64,000 nt of DNA from Lachnospiraceae bacterium (GTDB taxonomy: Bacteria; Bacillota; Clostridia; Lachnospirales; Lachnospiraceae). The translations under genes were made by a program, and so were the position numbers. Below are positions 60,104 through 64,000 of this stretch, piece by piece; the stretch's first letter is position 1; every line of letters starts with the position of its first letter. The stretch spans positions 1 to 64,000 of the forward strand of contig JAGACK010000053.1 of NCBI GenBank assembly GCA_017614155.1. Reading direction: 5' to 3'. The notes below the pieces were generated by a model. It worked only from the letters and a program-made list of their open reading frames with translations. It was not told where the DNA came from and searched no databases.

Positions 60104-61399
60104 TTGAAAAAAGTCTATACCTGTTTTACAACAGACATAATCCATGAGGGACATCTCAATATAATAAAGGAGGCCGCAAAGCTCGGAAGCGTCACAATCG
60201 GAGCGCTTTCGGATGCCGCTCTCATCCGCTACAACCGTTTTCCGACGATATCGCTGGAGGAAAGGATCGCGCTTTACAGATCTTTAGACGGCGTCGACGA
60301 TGTAGTGGTCCAGAACGACATGACGTATGATGAGATAATAAAAACGCTGCGCCCCGATATCGTGATCCACGGAGACAACTGGAAGGAAGGACCGGAAAAC
60401 GCGCTCCGTGAAAACTGCCTGGAGGCGCTTAAGGAATACGGCGGGGAACTTGTCGAGGTCGGATATACGTATAATGAAAACGTTGCAAAGGCAGACAGGC
60501 AGCTCAAGGAAAAGCTGGCAATGCCCGAATACAGAAGGAAACGCTTAAGACAGCTCATAGATATCTGTCCCATAGTCAAGGTGATGGAGGCGCACAGCGG
60601 ACTGACTGGTCTTATTACCGAAAAAACCATCGTGGAAAAAAACGGGAAGCTTGACCAGTTTGACGGTATGTGGGTTTCGTCGCTGTGCGACAGCACGGAC
60701 AGGGGCAAGCCCGATATCGAGCTGGTGGATATGACATCCAGGCTTCGTACGATCAATGATATCATGGAGGTCACGACGAAGCCGATAATCCTTGACGGGG
60801 ATACCGGCGGACTGACCGAGCATTTCGTATATAATGTGCGTACCCTTGAAAGGATGGGTGTTTCGGCAGTCATAATAGAGGACAAGACCGGACTGAAAAA
60901 GAATTCGCTGTTTGGCACGGAAGTGGTCCAGACCCAGGATTCCATAGAGAATTTTTCGGCGAAGATCGCTGCAGGAAAAAGAGCGCAGCTTACGGATGAT
61001 TTCATGATCATCGCCCGTATCGAATCCCTGATCCTTGAGCAGGGCATGGAGGATGCGCTGAAAAGGGCCTTTGCTTTTGTAGAAGCGGGCGCGGACGGCA
61101 TCATGATCCACAGCCGCAAAAAGGACCCTGCCGAGATCTTTGAATTCTGCGACCTGTTCAGGAAAAAGAACACTTCGACACCCATAGTCGTTGTCCCGAC
61201 CTCGTTCAACAGCGTGACTGAGGAAGAACTTGCAGGACACGGCGTCAATATAGTGATCTATGCAAATCAGCTGATGCGCGCGGCGTTCCCGGCCATGAAG
61301 CAGACAGCAGTCGAGATACTGACAAACCACAGGGCCCTCGAGGCGGATTCACACCTCATGCCCTTCAAGGAAATAATCACCCTGATCGACGAGTTATGA
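60104..61399 (+). CDS. pepM: Phosphoenolpyruvate mutase with N-terminal HxGH nucleotidyltransferase domain
   Basis: 431 residues from TTG 60104, which lies 9 bp after AGAGAGG; the TTG at 60095 is too close. Residues ~1-135 form a cytidylyltransferase-like domain (FTTDIIHEGH, ISLEERIAL, IHGDNW). Residues ~150-430 are a PEP mutase/isocitrate-lyase-fold domain with DGDTGG, the diagnostic EDKTGLKKNSL loop and RIESLI. It converts PEP to phosphonopyruvate, the first step of nearly all C-P bond biosynthesis. The two-domain form is known in other bacteria. The stop overlaps the next start (ATGA). Confidence 0.92.
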   Translation: MKKVYTCFTTDIIHEGHLNIIKEAAKLGSVTIGALSDAALIRYNRFPTISLEERIALYRSLDGVDDVVVQNDMTYDEIIKTLRPDIVIHGDNWKEGPENALRENCLEALKEYGGELVEVGYTYNENVAKADRQLKEKLAMPEYRRKRLRQLIDICPIVKVMEAHSGLTGLITEKTIVEKNGKLDQFDGMWVSSLCDSTDRGKPDIELVDMTSRLRTINDIMEVTTKPIILDGDTGGLTEHFVYNVRTLERMGVSAVIIEDKTGLKKNSLFGTEVVQTQDSIENFSAKIAAGKRAQLTDDFMIIARIESLILEQGMEDALKRAFAFVEAGADGIMIHSRKKDPAEIFEFCDLFRKKNTSTPIVVVPTSFNSVTEEELAGHGVNIVIYANQLMRAAFPAMKQTAVEILTNHRALEADSHLMPFKEIITLIDEL

Positions 61400-62121
61400 T
61401 GATAAGGAGCGAAGAAAAAAAGTTCAATGAGATCGCGATCCTGATGGCAGCGGGAATGGGAACGAGGATGAGGCCTCTGACGGAGAATACGCCGAAGCCG
61501 CTGATAAAGGTACGCGGCATCCCCATGGCCGAAACCGTGATAGGCGGTCTCAGGGAGCGTGGGATAGAGGAGATCACAGTCGTTACAGGGTATCTGGGAG
61601 AACAGTTTTCATATCTTGAATCGAAATATCCCGGTCTTTCCACAGTGTCCAACAAAGACTATGAAACCGTCAATAACATCTCATCGATAAAAGCCGTGAC
61701 TGACAGGCTGCGCGGAAGAAATGCATTTATCTGCGAGGCCGATCTTTTTGTGTCGGATCCGTCTATCTTTCAGGCAGATCTTGAGGGCTCCTGTTATTTC
61801 GGAAAATATGTCAGCGGATATTCCGATGACTGGGTGTTTGAACGCGATGAGAAAGGGTTTATCACTCGCGTCGGCAAGGGCGGCACGGACTGCTATAATA
61901 TGTGCGGTATCGCGTACTTTACCGCTGAGGATGCCACGATACTTGCAGATGCGATCGACGAGCGGTATTCAACTGACGGATATGAGGATCTTTTCTGGGA
62001 TGATGTGGTCAATGAAAACCTGGACAGGCTTCGCCTGACTGTTCAGCCAGTAGGCCATGATCAGATAGCGGAGATAGATACCGTCGAAGAGCTGCGGGCC
62101 TTTGAAGAGCGCACAGACTAG
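61396..62121 (+). CDS. Sugar-nucleotidyltransferase-fold cytidylyltransferase (LicC/PntC-like)
   Basis: 241 residues. The signature LMAAGMGTRMRPLTENTPKPL and TVSNKDYETVNNISSI match the LicC group, which makes CDP-choline, and the PntC group, which makes CMP-2-aminoethylphosphonate. The catalytic Asp is in CEADLFV. Next to PepM and PhnW, activation of a phosphonate head group is the likely role. The start is probably ATG 61396, coupled to the PepM stop. Confidence 0.82.
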   Translation: MMIRSEEKKFNEIAILMAAGMGTRMRPLTENTPKPLIKVRGIPMAETVIGGLRERGIEEITVVTGYLGEQFSYLESKYPGLSTVSNKDYETVNNISSIKAVTDRLRGRNAFICEADLFVSDPSIFQADLEGSCYFGKYVSGYSDDWVFERDEKGFITRVGKGGTDCYNMCGIAYFTAEDATILADAIDERYSTDGYEDLFWDDVVNENLDRLRLTVQPVGHDQIAEIDTVEELRAFEERTD

Positions 62122-62148
62122 GTAGGTTGATTCACTTAAGGAGGATAA

Positions 62149-63477
62149 ATGAATCCGATGCTTTTGTATATCGATCCCGGAACGGGAAGCATGCTTTTTA
62201 CCATACTGATAGGAGCAGTCTCAGCCGGGTATTTTGTTTTTCAGAAACTGAAGCTGAAAATGAAATTCGTGCTCTCGGGAGGCAAGGCGGGAACGGCGGA
62301 TGCCGAAAAGATCCCATATGTCATCTTTTCCGACAGCAAAAGATACTGGAATGTATTCAAGCCGGTCTGTGATGAATTTGAAAAACGCGGCATAGACATC
62401 GAATACTGGACAATGTCGGAGGACGACCCCGCGCTGAAGGAGAGCTACAGCCATGTGAAGCCTTCCTTCATAGGAGAGGGCAACAAGGCGTTTTCAAAGC
62501 TGAATATCATGAATGCAGGCGTGGTGCTTGCCACAACGCCAGGTCTGGATGTCCTTCAGTGGAAGAGATCAAAGAATGTAGACTGGTATGTTCACATCCT
62601 GCACCAGCCCGGAGACACCACATTTTACAGGATGTTCGGGCTTGATCATTATGATGCCGTGCTGATCTCCGGCGAGTACGAGGAAAAGCAGCTTCGTGAC
62701 ATCGAGGCGCTGAGAAATATAAACAGACGCGAGACATGCCTGACAGGCATCACATACCTTGATACCATGAAGGCCAGGCTGGAGAAAGACGGGGGAGACA
62801 GGGGGACGGTCCTGCTGTCTCCTTCCGCAAACGAACAGCAGCAGAATACTGACTCCGAAACGAAGGAGACAACAGGACCGTCCCCCTGTCTCCCCGATAC
62901 AAAGACCGTGCTTCTTGCGCCGACCTGGGGCGAGACAGCGATTCTTTCGAGGTTCGGCGAGAAGATAATAAGCGCTCTTGTCAGTACCGGATACAATGTG
63001 ATCATCCGTCCTCATCCGCAGTCCTTTGAATCGGAAAAGGAGATGATGGACAGGCTGCAGAAAAAATTCCCGGAGAGCGAAAAGCTTCACTGGAACAGGG
63101 ATAATGACAACTTTGAAGTGCTGAAGAGCGCCGATATCATGATCACGGATTTCTCCGGAGTCATGTTTGATTATGCGCTGATATTTGACAGGCCGTTCAT
63201 ATACGCGGATATCAAATTTGACAAATCTGCCTACGATGCAGCATGGCTCGATGAGGATATGTGGACCCTGCGTATCCTTCCCTCGATAGGCATACCGCTT
63301 CGGGAAGAGGATTTTGACAACATAAAAGAGGTCATAGACAAAGCCGTCAACGACGAAAGCCTGGCGGCAGGCCGTGACAGGGCAAGAGCCGAGACCTGGG
63401 CAAATCCCGGCAGGGCAGCAGAACTCACCGTCGATTACCTCGTAAAGAAACACGATTCATTTAACACGAAGGAATAG
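62149..63477 (+). CDS. CDP-glycerol glycerophosphotransferase family protein (TagB/TagF-like) with in-frame REP-like insert
   Basis: 442 residues; TAAGGAGGATAA before the ATG. One N-terminal hydrophobic helix (~res 15-33), then two GT-B-type Rossmann halves. The C-terminal half has the catalytic blocks: LLAPTWG, IIRPHPQS and ITDFSGVMFDYAL, as in TagF. Residues 215-249 are encoded by a REP-like inverted pair (GGDRGTVLLSP ... TTGPSPCLP) that lies in the link between the two halves. It probably transfers a polyol-phosphate or phosphonate unit from a CMP/CDP donor to a surface polymer. Confidence 0.88.
   Translation: MNPMLLYIDPGTGSMLFTILIGAVSAGYFVFQKLKLKMKFVLSGGKAGTADAEKIPYVIFSDSKRYWNVFKPVCDEFEKRGIDIEYWTMSEDDPALKESYSHVKPSFIGEGNKAFSKLNIMNAGVVLATTPGLDVLQWKRSKNVDWYVHILHQPGDTTFYRMFGLDHYDAVLISGEYEEKQLRDIEALRNINRRETCLTGITYLDTMKARLEKDGGDRGTVLLSPSANEQQQNTDSETKETTGPSPCLPDTKTVLLAPTWGETAILSRFGEKIISALVSTGYNVIIRPHPQSFESEKEMMDRLQKKFPESEKLHWNRDNDNFEVLKSADIMITDFSGVMFDYALIFDRPFIYADIKFDKSAYDAAWLDEDMWTLRILPSIGIPLREEDFDNIKEVIDKAVNDESLAAGRDRARAETWANPGRAAELTVDYLVKKHDSFNTKE
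62791..62895. repeat. REP-like inverted pair inside TagF-like gene (copy 6)
   Basis: Exactly 105 bp, so it adds 35 codons without a frameshift. G-rich unit 62793-62823, inverted unit 62863-62893. The spacer is nearly the same as in the pair upstream of glnA (39880-40010), read on the other strand. Confidence 0.95.
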
Positions 63478-63485
63478 ATGAAAAA

Positions 63486-63675
63486 GTCATCAGGATGTAT
63501 GTTTTGTGAACACCCAGCCGTCAGTTCTTAGCGAAACGGAGTCTGATAAATTTCGCGGGTGCGAAGGCCGCGCCGTTTTTCAGGCGCGGAACGGCGCAGA
63601 GCGAAATTTTGTTCATCAGACGAGCGTTGAGCTTAGAACTGGACGAGCCGTGAACAAAACATATATCCTGATGAC
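63486..63675. repeat. Palindromic element, copy B
   Basis: Terminal arms GTCATCAGGATGTATG / CATATATCCTGATGAC pair with one mismatch and differ from those of copy A. The interior (TTTTGTGAACACCCAGCCG, TTCTTAGCGAAAC, GCGCCG-rich core, GCCGTGAACAAAAC) is nearly identical to the reverse complement of copy A. It lies between the TagF-like and YidC-like genes. Confidence 0.92.
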
Positions 63676-63696
63676 TGATGATCAATTGTTTAAACC

Positions 63697-64000
63697 ATGG
63701 GCGAATTTTTATATTATCTTGCTATAAAACCTATATGGCTTCTCTTTGAGATCATATTCAGGATCAGCTACACCCTCTTTTCCAATCCGGGAATATCGAT
63801 ACTTTCAGTCAGTCTCGTTATGAACATCCTCGTGCTTCCCATGTATCTGCGTTCCGATGCGATGCAGGCCGAGGAACGGAAAAAGCAGAAGGATATGGAA
63901 CACTGGGTCAGGGAGATCCGCAGGACCTTCAAGGGAGATGAAAGATTCATGATCCTGTCGGAATACTACCGTCAGAATGATTATCAGCCCTGGTATGTCC
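63697..64000 (+). CDS. YidC/Oxa1-like membrane protein insertase (3' end outside window)
   Basis: The open frame starts at ATG 63697 and is still open at the window end (101 codons). The sequence MGEFLYYLAIKPIWLLFEII is followed by SILSVSLVMNILVLPMYLRS and a charged stretch AMQAEERKKQKDMEHWVREI, the first transmembrane hairpin and cytoplasmic loop of YidC-type proteins. Its place in a polymer cluster suggests one of the specialised YidC-like proteins of surface-glycan loci rather than the housekeeping copy. No ribosome site is evident after the palindromic element. Confidence 0.75.
   Translation, partial: MGEFLYYLAIKPIWLLFEIIFRISYTLFSNPGISILSVSLVMNILVLPMYLRSDAMQAEERKKQKDMEHWVREIRRTFKGDERFMILSEYYRQNDYQPWYV

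Noticed and set aside
60274-61248. 324-codon minus-strand open frame
   Set aside because: Antisense to the PEP mutase gene, Ser/Phe-rich shadow translation.
2121-62895. REP-like pairs as simple rho-independent terminators
   Set aside because: Several are inside coding regions or in a leader after the promoter, and two share a long spacer, so termination cannot be their general role, though some may have it.
63506-63727. 73-codon plus-strand frame
   Set aside because: It lies inside palindromic element copy B and overlaps the YidC-like start; no protein-like features.

Overview
The window looks like chromosomal DNA of an anaerobic, low-to-moderate GC Firmicute, most probably a Lachnospiraceae (Butyrivibrio/Roseburia-like) gut or rumen bacterium. 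The grounds are BIG2/InlB_B and BspA-type surface proteins, a YesM/YesN pair driving a YtfQ-type sugar ABC transporter, rubrerythrin, an NSS transporter, AGGAGG-type ribosome sites, a CIRCE/HrcA operator and the AAA+DUF4143 ATPases common in that family. This is inferred from gene content; no rRNA or tRNA gene is present.

Layout. 1-2.1 kb: 3' part of a large secreted BIG2 protein. 2.1-7.6 kb: a decayed accessory stretch with gene tails (AlbA_2-type regulator, probable serine recombinase, Fic protein), a phosphoesterase, a helical-repeat protein and an AAA/DUF4143 ATPase behind a strong dyad. 7.7-13.7 kb: a small secreted peptide, an HD-GYP protein and a MoxR-DUF58-transglutaminase operon. 13.8-15.8 kb (minus): acyltransferase and MscS. 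15.9-24.8 kb: NSS transporter, a 1114-residue BspA-like surface protein, membrane proteins, an MFS transporter, a double-glycine-leader small protein, a YwaF-like protein and a secreted protein. 24.9-34.4 kb: two-component system, rubrerythrin, second DUF4143 ATPase, MacB-type ABC exporter and a beta-lactamase-fold hydrolase. 34.5-44 kb: lipoprotein, hybrid histidine kinase, glnA, AlaX-like editing protein, family II pyrophosphatase and SGNH hydrolase. 44-53.6 kb: YesN/YesM, sugar ABC transporter and a second binding protein. 53.7-58.8 kb: CIRCE-controlled htpG, HdeD-like protein, HD-GYP protein and GNAT. 58.9-64 kb: a phosphonate/surface-polymer cluster (PhnW-like, PepM, nucleotidyltransferase, TagF-like, YidC-like) running off the end.

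Two repeat systems overlay this. The first is a REP-like family, GGGAGACAGGGGGACGGTCC plus its inverted partner, found as about fifteen singles or inverted pairs between genes and, in frame, inside three genes. Two distant pairs share the same spacer, so pairs are copied as units. The second is a roughly 190-bp palindromic element: two copies share their interior but have different, self-complementary terminal arms, and a third related structure is the leader of yesN.

The most distinctive biology is the phosphonate cluster. It has PEP mutase fused to a HxGH nucleotidyltransferase domain, an aminotransferase and a second nucleotidyltransferase next to a polyol-phosphate polymerase, but no phosphonopyruvate decarboxylase is visible. 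It probably decorates a surface polymer with a phosphonate.
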